Shown: piece by piece, positions 23,487 through 34,110 of the stretch | How the letters are laid out: every line of letters starts with the position of its first letter | Position numbering within the stretch: position 1 is the stretch's first letter | Assembly (NCBI RefSeq): GCF_030463565.1 | Contig: NC_134675.1 | Location: 21,659,862 to 21,723,861, forward strand | Length of the DNA stretch: 64,000 nucleotides | Reading direction: 5' to 3' | Source of the DNA: Pelecanus crispus | Lineage: Eukaryota; Chordata; Aves; Pelecaniformes; Pelecanidae | Notes under the pieces: model-generated | Databases searched by the model: none | Told to the model about the DNA's origin: nothing | The model's input: only the letters and a program-made list of their open reading frames with translations | Made by a program: the position numbers and the translations under genes

Positions 23487-25021
23487 TCAATTTTCTTCCA
23501 TGTTGGCAACTTTCACCAATTTGCCCAATCTTGGGCAATCCTTTTTCCAATGCCCTGTTTGTTTACAATAAGCACACTGGTTTCTTAAGAGGGGCTGATT
23601 TCCTTTGGGTGGGGCACTTACTCCACTTCTCATGGCTCCCCCTCCCTTACTGTTGTTTCCTGAGGAGTTCCAAGAGGGTGGTGTCTGACCCCCTGTGGTG
23701 CGCAAGGCAGCCACTGTAGCATTAGCAATTGTTTTGCCCATTATTCTCTCTTTCTGACTATCTCTGTTCCGATACACTTACCAAACAGTCTCCAGCAATT
23801 TCTCTAAATCTCTCGCATCTGTTCCTTGCACCTTCTGTAACTTTCTCCTGATATCATCCGTCAACTGTCCCAAAAACAGGAATATCAACTGACCCTTTCC
23901 CTCCTGGGTGGTAGGGTCTAAAGAAGTATATTTCTGCATTGCTGCTTCTAACCGATTCAAGAAGTCAGTGGGTGATTCCTTTTTATCTTGTTTTATCTCG
24001 TACAATTTAGACCAATTTACTGATTTTGGGACAGCATTTTTATTCCATATGCAATCAATTCCCTGTACCTCACTAATAAATCCCTGGCTCCCGCTTGGTT
24101 AGGGTCCCAGCCAGGATTGGTAACTGGAACATGATTATCCACTGTTCCCGGCAGAGTTCCAGCCAGAACCAGCGTCTGTACCTGGGCTCTGGCTGCTCTC
24201 ACAATCATCTGCTTCTCCGATTTACTAAATGCCGCATCCAACACTGCATCCACATCCTCCCAATCAGGGTCCTGAGTTTTCACAATCAATTCAAATCCTT
24301 TAGCAACCTTTTCGGGGTCATCCCGATAATTAATTCACCAGCAGTCCAAGTCTGCTAAAGTAAAAGGCACTTTAATTCTAACAAGTCCTCCCACTGCCTG
24401 CCTTAGTGGAGCCTGTATAATAGGTCCCACTTTACTCCGAGTTCTGGCAGTGATGGGAGAAAATCCGATATTAGTTTCTTCCCTGACTCGTGCCTCCGAT
24501 TCTTCACCCCCGACAGCACCAGCATCTCCCTCCCAATCACCTTCTCTCTCTGGTGGAGGCAAATAATCCTCCAGCCTTTCATTCTGCGAGCCAACTTTTA
24601 AACATCTCTGTCCAATGCTACACGCCGAGCAACACCTCTTTAATTCTCTCCCCTGCCTATTTTTCTCTCCTTCTATCACCAGAACCATAGGGTCCTGGGG
24701 CGCTAGATTAATTCCACATTCTTTCTGCCATTCAGGGTGATTTCGCAAAGTGAAAAACATATCTGCATAAACCACTTCATCCCATTTTATCTCTCGTCGT
24801 AGAAATAACATAAGTCGCAACAAAGTATTATACCTTAAAGTTCCGTTAAAAGGCCATTTTTCGCTACCATCTAACTTATATAAAGGCCACCACTGATTAC
24901 AATATTTTATCAAGGTTTTACGATTCACATTCCCTCCAGATGGCCCCCCAATGTCTTTCCAGTGAGCTAAAATGCAGCCCAAAGGGCTCTTTTTCAGAAC
25001 TCCGCCTTGTTGGTTCCCCAT
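23487..25021 (-). pseudogene. gag: Gammaretrovirus-like gag
   Basis: The start is chosen at ATG 25021-25019, because it gives MGNQQ, the myristoylation signal expected of matrix protein. Matrix runs intact for about 228 codons to an in-frame TGA (24337-24335). Capsid continues in the same frame to about 24017 and, after a shift, in another frame with the major homology region QDKKESPTDFLNRL. A TAA (23780-23778) then interrupts. Nucleocapsid follows with one CCHC knuckle, CAYCKQTGHWKKDC, and the frame ends at TGA 23489-23487. Gag would assemble the particle; three lesions disable it. No clear PPPY or PTAP late motif was seen. Confidence 0.88.
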
Positions 25022-25513
25022 TCTAAAATTTATACAACACAAGGACAAGGACAGAGACTGGGGCACGAACACCACACACAACTAACAATTACTATCACAG
25101 ATACAATAACAAATGTCGACATAGGATGATCAGAGATTTTCAAATATGTGTACACCAAACTTATAACTATATGACACGTGTATGTAAACCAAAATCAAAT
25201 ACAAATGCACAAACAAACGACCGTACTAATCAAATGATCAATACAACCATGCAACGTAGTAATCAGGTGATTAATACAAATCGTATATGCAATTGTATGC
25301 CACCCTTCAGGGTTCTCACGAACCGTGACTTACGAGTAGCTTCAAATGACCGGTCAAAACAGAAAAACAGAAAAAAAAAGAATGCCTTATTCTTACCAGA
25401 GGTCCTTGTCTGCCCCCGCACGGATCCGCCAAATCGGGGAGTCCCTCCAGAGAAGTCTCCGGGGCCGGCCAAGGGAGTCTCCGACTCAGGGGTCCTGCAG
25501 CCGGACAGAGATG
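25022..25513 (-). other. Untranslated leader of the gammaretrovirus-like provirus
   Basis: Between the PBS and the gag ATG lie about 490 bp. In gammaretroviruses this holds the splice donor and packaging signal; neither is identified here with confidence. It includes an A/T-rich stretch (25080-25290, minus-strand T/G-rich) without coding signs. Confidence 0.6.
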
Positions 25514-25531
25514 GTCCCATCTGGGTCGCCA
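25514..25531 (-). other. Primer-binding site
   Basis: On the minus strand, TGGCGACCCAGATGGGAC begins 4 nt after the LTR end. TGG is the complement of the CCA tail. It resembles the 3' end of an arginine-type tRNA more than the usual gammaretroviral Pro, but the tRNA is not assigned. Confidence 0.7.
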
Positions 25532-25535
25532 AAAC

Positions 25536-26173
25536 TGATACAAAAATTCGTGGATACTATTCTTCAAAGTCCAAACCTCTCCGCAGGAGGAAATGGAGTA
25601 TTCAGAAAGTTCCCGAAATAAAACTCAATAGCAACAAAGTTACTATTAAGCAGGCATTCTTTATTGCAGCGCTGGGCAGCACTGGGGATCGTTCCACCAT
25701 GAAAGCATGATTTGGCAAACTTTCAGAGATTTTATACTATCAAGTTATACATATTCATAGGATTTCTAAGAATTCATATGCATAAACATGAGATCATTAT
25801 CATATGCAAATGCCCAATCTGCATGCATAGTCGCCCTCTTTGGTGGTTTTCGGGGGTCCTCTGGTGGTCTCCAATAGTCTTCTTCACTTGTCCGCTAGTT
25901 GAACTTTTGGGCCTCCTTTGTCCATATATGGTCATTGAATTAGCTCATCAGTCCTTTGGCCTTGGAATGCTATGAAACCAGTTCCTTGAGTGCTCATCTT
26001 GGCACAGGTGTCCTGAGTCTATGTTATCAGTGTTTTACACAGGAAGCCTAACGAGCTTGCTCAGGGTCTGTTTTCAATCATGCCAGACAAGGAGTCACAT
26101 TCTTCGAAATATGTGTCTCAGCAGATAACTAAAACTATCTGAGTCAGGTATTGTCAGAGGTTTAGCCCTTTCA
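25536..26173 (-). repeat. 5' LTR of the gammaretrovirus-like provirus
   Basis: This 638-bp LTR starts TGAAAGGG at 26173 and ends GTATCA at 25536 on the minus strand. A TATAAAA (25736-25730) precedes the AATAAA signal (25665-25660), followed by the R/U5 segment GAATGCCTGCTT. It is immediately flanked by the duplicated CATT (26174-26177) and, 4 nt after its other end, the primer-binding site. Confidence 0.93.
25660..25665 (-). promoter_or_regulatory. LTR polyadenylation signal, sense to UBE2R2
   Basis: AATAAA on the minus strand lies in the 5' LTR. The 3' LTR holds the same signal near 19370. Both are in the orientation of the host transcript. Confidence 0.7.
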
Positions 26174-26177
26174 CATT

Positions 26178-26501
26178 CATTGTGCTTTTAGAGAATTAGG
26201 ATGACATCTCTGACCCAAGTTAGAAGATGAGTGACCAGGTAAATTAAATCTTGTGAATCCTGAAAACTCCCTTGCTGCTGCAGTGGCCATATGAACACTA
26301 ACAGCAGCAAACCCCTTATATTCTGTATTACCTGCACTGTTTCATAAGGAATTTTAATCAAAGACCTGAATGTGAAGAGTGAACTAGATCTCATAGAAAG
26401 GACATGAAGCTTCTAAACAAGAAAGAAAATAGAGCCACAAGTCAGTAGGGCAAAGATGAGTCAAGAAGTGAGGTTAACTTACAAAATCAGAGACTGGTTT
26501 G
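26178..26501. other. Intronic spacer without recognised features
   Basis: About 320 bp of ordinary intron lies between the provirus and the next LTR. Confidence 0.6.
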
Positions 26502-26506
26502 ACAGG

Positions 26507-27071
26507 TGTCGTGGTTTAGCCCCAGCCAGCAACTAAGCACCACGCAGCTGCTCGCTCACTCCCCCTACCTTGATGGGATGGGGGAGAGAATTGGAGGAGT
26601 AAGAGTGAGAAACACTCCTGGGTTGAGATAAGAACAGTTTCATAATTGAAATAAAGTAAAATAGTAATGATAATAATAACAATATAATAATGATAACAAC
26701 AATAATATACAAAGCAAGTGATGCACAATGCAATTGCTCACCACCTGCCGAACGATACCCAGACAGCTCCCAAGCAGTGATCGCTGCTCCCCAGCCAACC
26801 CCCCCAGTTTATATACTGAGCATGACATCATATGGTATGGAATAGCCCTTTGGTCAGTTTGGATCAACTATTCTGGCTGTGCCCCCTCCCAGCTTCTTGT
26901 GCACCTGGCAGAGCATGGGAAGCTGAAAAGTCCTTGACTAGCATAAGCAGTACTTAGCAACAACTAAAACATCAGCGTGTTATCAACATTCTTCTCATCC
27001 TAAATCCAAACCACAGCACTGTGCCTGCTACTAGGAAGAAAATTAACTCTGTCCCAGCCAAAACCAGGACA
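26507..27071 (-). repeat. Solo ERVL-type LTR
   Basis: This is a 565-bp LTR, minus strand (same sense as UBE2R2), of the family seen at 13643. It is flanked by a perfect 5-bp target duplication ACAGG (26502-26506 and 27072-27076), so the provirus recombined out between its LTRs. The CRE is changed: TGACATCA is read on the plus strand at 26823-26830 (TGATGTCA on the element strand). Confidence 0.95.
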
Positions 27072-27646
27072 ACAGGCAAGAGCCCATTCTTGTTTCACAC
27101 TAAATCAGATCTTGTAAACTAAATTAGGAAGTATAATCTGGGGCATTACTAAAAGCTGTCATTTGCAATGGAAGACTCCTCCGGTATAAGCTAGGTTTCC
27201 TTTTACCAAAACTTCTTTTAACAGTAAATTGTTATTAAATATTTCTCTGTCCATGTAGCTATGTTTATAAAGCTGGGACTGTTAAGTCACCCAACCTGGA
27301 CCAAAGCAGCAAGACTGCAATATGAAAGTCAAAGTTACAATTACACCTTTAAAGAAAGGGCTTTCACCCACATATTAGTCTTTTGCTCCTTAGATCTGAA
27401 GTCAGGACTAACAATAGATGTGAAACCAGGGTTGAGCTGAATGATAAGGGGAGGATTCACTACAGCCCTGTTAAGCTGGTTTGCATCCAAGCTCCTGTGC
27501 TCTCATACTTTCACATTCCTGTTGCCTGGGCCATCTCTCAAGGGATCCAAGTAAATAAAACCGCTCTGAACAATGACATTAGAACAAGCAGTGCCTGGAA
27601 ACCAAACCATTTTATTCAACATTACAAACATAAACAAAAGGGGGGG

Positions 27647-27677
27647 TTGTTTGTTTGTTTGTTTGTTTGTTTTTTTC
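27647..27677. repeat. (GTTT)n microsatellite
   Basis: About six GTTT units are followed by a T-run, next to a G7 run. Confidence 0.9.
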
Positions 27678-27796
27678 CAAATATTGCCTCCCTTTGATAA
27701 CCTAGACATTCAGTCTGGAGGTTCTAGCCTTCATGACAATAACTGATCATGGCAGCTACTACTCATCTAGAGACTGAGTTAGCCTGCACAAGACAG

Positions 27797-27824
27797 CTGT
27801 ATTTAGGATGCTGTATTTAGGATC
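27797..27824. repeat. 14-bp tandem duplication
   Basis: The unit ctgtatttaggatg occurs twice in a row (the second copy differs at the last base). Confidence 0.85.
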
Positions 27825-30800
27825 TCAAGCAGTTCAGCAGTTAGAGAAGAAATTTCTTTCTTGCAGTGGGTTTTACTGTAGGAACAGCCCATGGTATTGC
27901 CCAGCTAATTGTGCCATTCAGTCTGAACCATGCAACAACCACTTTGGCTCTGGCTAGAAACACTCATTGTCAGTGCTCTTGAGCCAGGGAGCATCCAGCT
28001 TCAGATAGGGCAGCCATTAACGCTCTCCTGTGGAGAGCTTACTGGGGACAGAAAGCTGAGGACAGGCTAGAAGCCAAATAAGAAGTTTCCCTTGGCCACT
28101 CCTGAAACTGTTCCCCTCCCTGGTTGCACAACCAAGCATGGCCCCACCAGCACAGGGCCAGCAGGTGCCCATCCCCAGCTGTGCACAGGTCAGTACTGCA
28201 GTGCCCATGGTTTGACAGAGAGGTTTTTCCTGCCTCAGCTCTATGTCCCAGGCTGATAATGGCAAAGCAAGAGTGTTTCCAGATACGGCTGGACTTCTGA
28301 ACTCCTTAGTATAAACCCCTAAAACACAGCTGTGTTACTTTGACAATTTTTTCCCAAAACTGCAGGTCAGTGCCCTCAGAGCTCTGACAAACAAGCAGAT
28401 TACAGGAGCACTCACCTACATTAGGCTAACAACTGCCAGGTTCACTTCCATTACTTTTACTGTCAGTTTGACTTCACACAATGCTACAGAAAACACCATC
28501 ATTGCAGCAGCTGCAGATGTAGCATCCAGCAAGAGATATTGAGTTGGAAACAGCAGCATCCAAGTATTTCTTCTATAACCTGTCCATTTTCACTCAGTTT
28601 TTGCATTTGTCTGCCACCTCATCACAGAAAAGGCAACTACCAGCAGCTATGTAAGACCTAACACCAAACAGAACTACTTGGTCCTCTTCTGTATGGCAAG
28701 CTGCCAGCCCAACAGCTTTACTGAGCTTCAACCACAGGAGCCGAGCACTAAAACAATTTCAGATTCCCATGCAAGAAAACTGATGTCATACTGAGGCTTC
28801 TGTATTTTCCTGGGAATTCCCATGCTGAAATATTACTAGATTCTGCCCCCAATTCAACCTTCACTCCAGGATCAGGCCTGATTTTAAGAGGAAAAAAAAG
28901 ATTGACTACATTGGAGATTGTGGCAAGCCAGACATGAGGAGACTTCTGCCATCACTGAAGGCCTCGTGTTGAGATTGCGCTTTTGGGTCTGATGCCTTCT
29001 AGTTGCCCACAGACTGTACACAAGTTGTATGGCTTGAAATCAGGCTCACTGGGTGTGTGTTATGCAGAGAGGCTAGTTTGTGTGACTATTTTCTGGGCAG
29101 AAACAGATGACTCTGTTCTTATTTATATCTGTACAAATACACTGACTTCCCATTTGGACAAAACTGGAAGAATAACTCCAAATGTGTGAAACTTCAGTCT
29201 CCCTATAGCATCTAATACTTGCTGAAGGAGCCAAAGATACTTGGCAATACTGCACCTAAAATTTACTCCAAATCATACATCTCTTCTTAGGTCTCTGCTT
29301 TAGAGGAGAAGCTGACACTTGAAATAGTCCTACTGCAGGTATAGCTGAGGATGCTGGTACCTGAACTGGTAAAGCTCTAACATTAGTGCAGCTGTTCTAG
29401 AAACTGTTTGTGTCTACTTCAGAAAAAGCAGTTTTCCAACTCTTTCTATTTGCAAAAATAATAGAGTTTTGCTGGACAGTGGCGGGAATATTTGAGGCTG
29501 CTTATTCAAAGTATCATGCTACATTACTGGCATCTCTGGCAGCATGTGTGGAAGTCCTCCAGTTACGTGTGTACAGGGTTGACATCCTGGGCACCTGCCT
29601 CCACTTACCAGTCTTCAGGGTCCAGAAGATTGTCTCTTTAGTCTCTTTGCATTAGCCTACAACATCTTCAGCATCCTGTTCAATCTTATATTTTGAACTT
29701 TCATGACTGGGTAAGTAATTTACTTTCTTGAAGCAGATTTATATACAGGCATGTCTATGGAATGGTTGAGCATGAGACAGTATGATATACTTCAGACTTA
29801 TCCTGGTCATTTCTCTAGTCTAGTTTGATCAAATTCAAGTAATCATGACCAAAGCATATCCCAGTTTTGCAGCATTTTGCATCAGGCTTGACAGAGTGAA
29901 CTCACCTATTCATTCCCCCATTTGCATACTCACCAAAACACAGCAGATTGCTTTATCATTTGGTAAAGCAATTCATGCTGTTTGCATCTGCTGAGTGAAG
30001 AGACATCCAAGCTAGCTCAATATACAAACACCCTTTCCTCAGCATGTTTTAACTATTTTTAGACAATTCTTTAAACAAGCACCAATCATGAGTCAGTGAA
30101 TGACTAACCTCCTTGATTCTCTTTGTATGCAAGCCAGGATGGATGCAAGGGGAAAGCTCTCCTCAAGGGACAGCCAGTCACATATTCTGCTAAAAAACAC
30201 AAGGCAGGTCTTCATGCAGTCACCTCTTTCATAAGCAGCAAGGGGAAAGGAATATTTATAGAATTGTAAGTGTAAACCACAGCACTGCGCTGCCTGGGCT
30301 AGGGGGCAAAAGCAGCAGCTGCCAGCCTGCATCTGCCACAGTACCAGCTCCTACAAATATATGTTTAACAGCTGCATTACACCAGGCAGAAGACTACCTC
30401 GTACACTTAAACATCTGCCAGAAAAAAAAAAACAGACCAGACAGCATTGCTGCTGTAGTCACAAGGACAAGCTATTCAACTGCTTTGGCCTTCAGTAGCT
30501 CCAAAGTACTACTGTTATATGAACCACATCTTGGCTTGCCTTGTGTTAGGTACCATGTAGACCTTATGCTCCCAACACAGACCTAAGGAAACAGCTACTG
30601 AAGAACATATCGCTTCACATAGAGTCCTCATCTCCTGCAGATCACCAGGAAGTCACCTCCCTGCTATAACACCCATGCTCCATTTAGAAAGCTAATTACA
30701 CACAGCTAGAAAAGAACCATCTACAAAATGATTGTTCTTGACCACTGTTAATACACAGATGCTTAAAAAGACATCTTTCAGGCCAGATAGATATACAAGA

Positions 30801-30839
30801 GAAAGTACGAAACTGAAGTGAAAGCTAACACTGACATTT

Positions 30840-31648
30840 AGAATCACAGAATCGTTTAAGTTGGAAAAGACCTTAAGATCATCAAGTCCAACCATTAACC
30901 TAACACTACCAAGTCCACCCCTAAACCATATCCTTAAGTGCCACATCTACACATCTTTTAAATACCTCCAGGGATGGTGACTCAACCACTTCCCTGGGCA
31001 GCCTGTTCCAATGCTTGAAAACCCTATCCATGAAGAAGTTGTTCCTAATATCCAAACTAAACATCCCCTGACACAACTTGAGGCCATATCATCTCATCCT
31101 ATCACCTCTTACTTGGGAGAAGAGACCAACACCCACCTCACTACAACCTCTGTTCAGGTAGCTACAGAGAGCAATAAGGTCTCCCCTCAGCCTCCTCTTC
31201 TACAGGCTAAACAATCCCAGTTCCCTCAGCCGCTCCTCATAAGGCCTGTGCTCCAGACCCTTCACCAGCCTTGTTGCCCTTCTCTGAACACGCTCCAGCA
31301 CCTCAATGTCTTTCTTGTATTGAGGGGCCCAAAACTAAACACAGTATTCGAGGTGTGGCCTCACCAGTGCCAAGTACAGGGGGACAATCACTTCTACTCC
31401 AGCTGGCCACAGCATTCCTGATACAAGCCAGGATGCTGTTGGCCTTCTTGGCCACCTGGGCAGACTGCTGGCTCATATTCAGCCAGCTATTACCAATACC
31501 GCCAGGTCCTTTTCAGCCAGGCAGCTTTCCAGCCACTCTTCCCCAAGCCTGTAGCATTGCATGGGGTTGTTGTGACCCAAGCGCAGGACCTGGAAATTAG
31601 CCTTATTGAACCTCATACAGTTGGCCTCAGCCCATCAATCCGGCCTGT
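30840..31648 (-). mobile_element. CR1 LINE, 3' part (split by ERVL insertion)
   Basis: This is the 3' half of a minus-strand CR1. The terminal segment, seen on the plus strand as 'gaatcacagaatcgtttaag' and 'ttggaaaagacctt', marks the CR1 3' end. The rest is the RT thumb region and 3'UTR. The sequence runs straight on at 38200 if the retroviral insertion is removed (…catcaatccggCCTGT | ccaggtccctctgc). Confidence 0.93.
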
Positions 31649-32227
31649 TGTCCTGGTTTCGGATGGAATAGAGTTAGTTTTCTTCCTAGTAGCAGGCATA
31701 GTGCTGTGTTTTGGATTTAGTAGGAGAAGAATGCTGATAACACACTGATGTTTTAGTTGTTGCTAAGTACTGCTTATGCTAGTCAAGGACTTTTCAGCTT
31801 CCCATGCTCTGCCAGGTGCACAAGAAACTGGGAGGGGGCACAGCCAGGACAGCTGACCCAAACCGGCCAAAGGACTATTCCATACCATATGACGTCATGC
31901 TCAGTATATAAACTGGGGGGGTTGGCCAGGGAGCAGCGATCACTGCTCGGGAACTGGCTGGGTATCAGTTGGCAGATGGCAAGAATTTCATTGTGCATCA
32001 CTTGCTTTGCATATTGTTATTACTGTTATTATTATCATTATTATATTGTTATTATTGTTATTATTATTACTGTTTTACTTTATTTCAATTATGAAACTGT
32101 TCTTATCTCAACCCAGGAGTGTTTCTCACTCTTACTCCTCCAATTCTCTCCCCCATCCCATTGGGGTAGGGGGAGTGAGCGAGCGGCTGCGTGGTGCTTA
32201 GTTGCTGGCTGGGGCTAAACCACGACA
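31649..32227 (+). repeat. 5' LTR of the ERVL-like provirus
   Basis: The LTR is 579 bp, TGTCCTGG to CCACGACA. The CRE (TGACGTCA, 31890-31897) and TATATAAA (31905-31912) are intact. It has the longest ATT/TTA tract of the family (about 32015-32075). Parts of it (for example 31850-31880 and 31965-31995) differ from the 3' LTR and from all other copies. Confidence 0.95.
31890..31912 (+). promoter_or_regulatory. CRE and TATA box of the 5' LTR
   Basis: TGACGTCA is followed after 7 bp by TATATAAA, the predicted core promoter of the provirus on the plus strand. Confidence 0.65.
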
Positions 32228-32235
32228 GTCTTTTT

Positions 32236-32253
32236 TGGTGCCCAACGTGGGGC
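32236..32253 (+). other. Primer-binding site (tRNA-Lys type)
   Basis: TGGTGCCCAACGTGGGGC lies 8 nt after the LTR. It differs by one base from the site at 14210, and both fit tRNA-Lys1,2. Confidence 0.75.
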
Positions 32254-32320
32254 TCAAAGGGTTTGAGATAATAACAGATTAACCAGAGTGTATTAAGGAC
32301 TCTGTTAACAGTTGCCGGTC

Positions 32321-34110
32321 ATGATATTAGTTCATCTGATCTGCGCCATCTTCTTTTTTTTGCAGCACACGTTAAAGCTTGGTGTTGGTCTGTGCATTGC
32401 GCTATGCTCTGCAGTGATTCATGATGTTTTGCTTGGGAGGCTCTTTATCAAAACCCTGACCTTGAACATTCTTTGGTATTTGGGTTTCATACAGAAGTCA
32501 TTGCTGTACTTCAGGTACTACCTCATGGAGAGAGTTAGCAATCATACTTATTCCTCTGAGAGACTTGTTGTGGAGGAAATACAGAATGGCACCTTCACTA
32601 CCTTCTTCTATGATGTTTCCTCCTTCATTACAACAACTTTTCAGTATCTTGAACACCCCTGGGCAGTTAAGATACTTCTAGGGAATACGGTTTTGATAAA
32701 GGTCAGTAAGCAATTTAAGAATATCGTCCAGAGATCTGCCCCAAGGCTGGAGAGTTATGAGTGGCAGGGTGTGTGGGATAGTATGGGCAAGTACCTAGGG
32801 CAGTGGGTACCTCCCGTGTTTTGGAACTTCACCCCTGAACAAGTGCAGAATCCTGAAGAACTAGTAAAGTATTTGGGAAAAGTATGTTACCACCCTGGCA
32901 ACTCCAGAGAGACACAAATCATTGCAACATGCTGGGGACTGGCCCATGCCTATCGAGCCCTGTTCAACACTATTCAGTACCCTCAAGGGAAAGAGAAGGT
33001 CTCTGGATTGGATGACAAAACAGGAAGCACTGTGACTACTCCAACCCCCACTACAGGCCCTGCGGCCACTCCAACCACAGCCACGGGCCCTGCGGCTACT
33101 CCAACCACAGCCACGGGCACCGTGGCTAAACCAGAGAACCAACCTGCACCAGTATCAGTTGCCCCTATGCAGAAGAAAAAATACACAAGGAAATCAGCTC
33201 GTTTAGTAAGGGATGAAGATGAACCAGGGCCTTCACAAGAACCAGAGGAGGAAGAACCCATAAATGAGATGGTAACCACCCGATCCCTATCCCTGAGTGA
33301 GCTGCGAGATATGTGAAAGAATTTCACTTGTCATCCAGGCAAGCACATCATCACCTGGCTGCTCCGATGCTGAGATAGCGAGGCCAGTAGCCTGGATTTA
33401 GAGGGTAAGGAAGCCAAACAGCTGGGATCCCTTTCCAGCGAAGGGGGCATTGACAAAGCAATTGGAAAAGGGGCAAAAACCCTCAGCCTCTGGAGGCGAC
33501 TTCTGTCAAGCATGAAGGAAAGGTATCCCTTCAAGGAGGATGTTTTAGACCGCCCAGGCAAATGGACCACCGTAGAGAAGGGTATCCAGTACTTGAGGGA
33601 ATTAGGCGTGCTGGAGGTGATTTATAGTGACCTGAATGATGAGCAGTTACCCAAAGATCCAGATGAAGTCAGGTGCACACGACCCATGTGGCGGAAGGTG
33701 GTACAGAGCGCACCAGCATCGTATGCCAACTCACTGGCAATACTGGCCTGGAAAGATGACGAGGCACCAACGGTGGATGAAGTGGCTGGCTGACTCCGGG
33801 AATACGAAGAAAGTATCTCTTCCTCCCTACAGGCCTGTGTCTCAGCTGTGGAAAAACTATTACAGAAGGCAGTTCTCCCAGGAAAATTGCAGCTCCAGTT
33901 TCCAGTAAGCAGTTCCCCAGACAGAGTAAGGGGGCTAATTTTACTTCCAATCTTAATCAAGGGACTTTTGATTCACATTTACAAGGAGCGAACAACAAAT
34001 ACTATGACCAGGATGAGAGAGGCCCTGCCTCCAGCCAGGTGGAGGAAAGGGACAACCGGGTTTACTGGACTGTGTGGATTCAATGGCCTGGAACATCAGA
34101 CCCACAGGAG
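32321..34110 (+). pseudogene. gag: ERVL-like gag
   Basis: The first 331 codons (ATG 32321 to TGA 33314-33316) are open. They contain a hydrophobic N-terminus (LICAIFFF, GLCIALCSAVI), a middle part rich in Trp and Tyr, three copies of a 10-residue Thr/Pro/Ala repeat, a basic patch (KKKYTRKSARL) and an acidic stretch (EPEEEEP). The same frame continues after the stop with capsid-like sequence (LSLWRRLL, YPFKEDV, GIQYLRELGVLEV, PMWRKVVQSAP) interrupted by TGA at 33371 and 33791. Capsid identity rests on resemblance to ERVL gag. The leader ATG at 32321 is ACG in the related copy at 13643, so the real start may be further in (for example 32525). No CCHC knuckle is seen. Confidence 0.75.
33031..33120 (+). 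repeat. 30-bp coding minisatellite in gag
   Basis: Three head-to-tail 30-bp units (33031-33060, 33061-33090, 33091-33120) encode a Thr/Pro/Ala/Gly decapeptide. The last two units are nearly identical, the first more diverged. The period is a multiple of three, so the frame is kept. Confidence 0.9.

Larger units (their letters stand above)
19247..26173 (-). mobile_element. Gammaretrovirus-like endogenous provirus, same sense as UBE2R2
   Basis: This is a complete LTR-to-LTR provirus of 6.9 kb. Flanks carry a 4-bp target duplication CATT (19243-19246 and 26174-26177), as made by gammaretroviral integrases. The order on the minus strand is: LTR, PBS, gag (Gly at position 2 for myristoylation, major homology region, one CCHC knuckle), a UGA in the same frame as pro, protease, RT, RNase H, integrase, a shortened env, polypurine tract, LTR. 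Gag-pro-pol in one frame separated by a stop, together with the 4-bp duplication, is the gammaretrovirus (class I) plan. Several stops, frameshifts and an internal deletion make it defective. It sits in intron 1 in the transcriptional sense of UBE2R2. Confidence 0.9.
27077..30839. other. Intronic stretch without recognised genes
   Basis: It contains a GTTT microsatellite (27647-27677), a 14-bp tandem duplication (27797-27824) and an A-run near 30421. No element or RNA gene is recognised. Confidence 0.65.

Noticed and set aside
31900..32218. Ile/Leu/Tyr-rich 'membrane protein' frames in each LTR (also at 13849, 26516, 37840, 41322)
   Set aside because: They are translations of the LTR's ATT/TTA tract and repeat in every copy; not genes.
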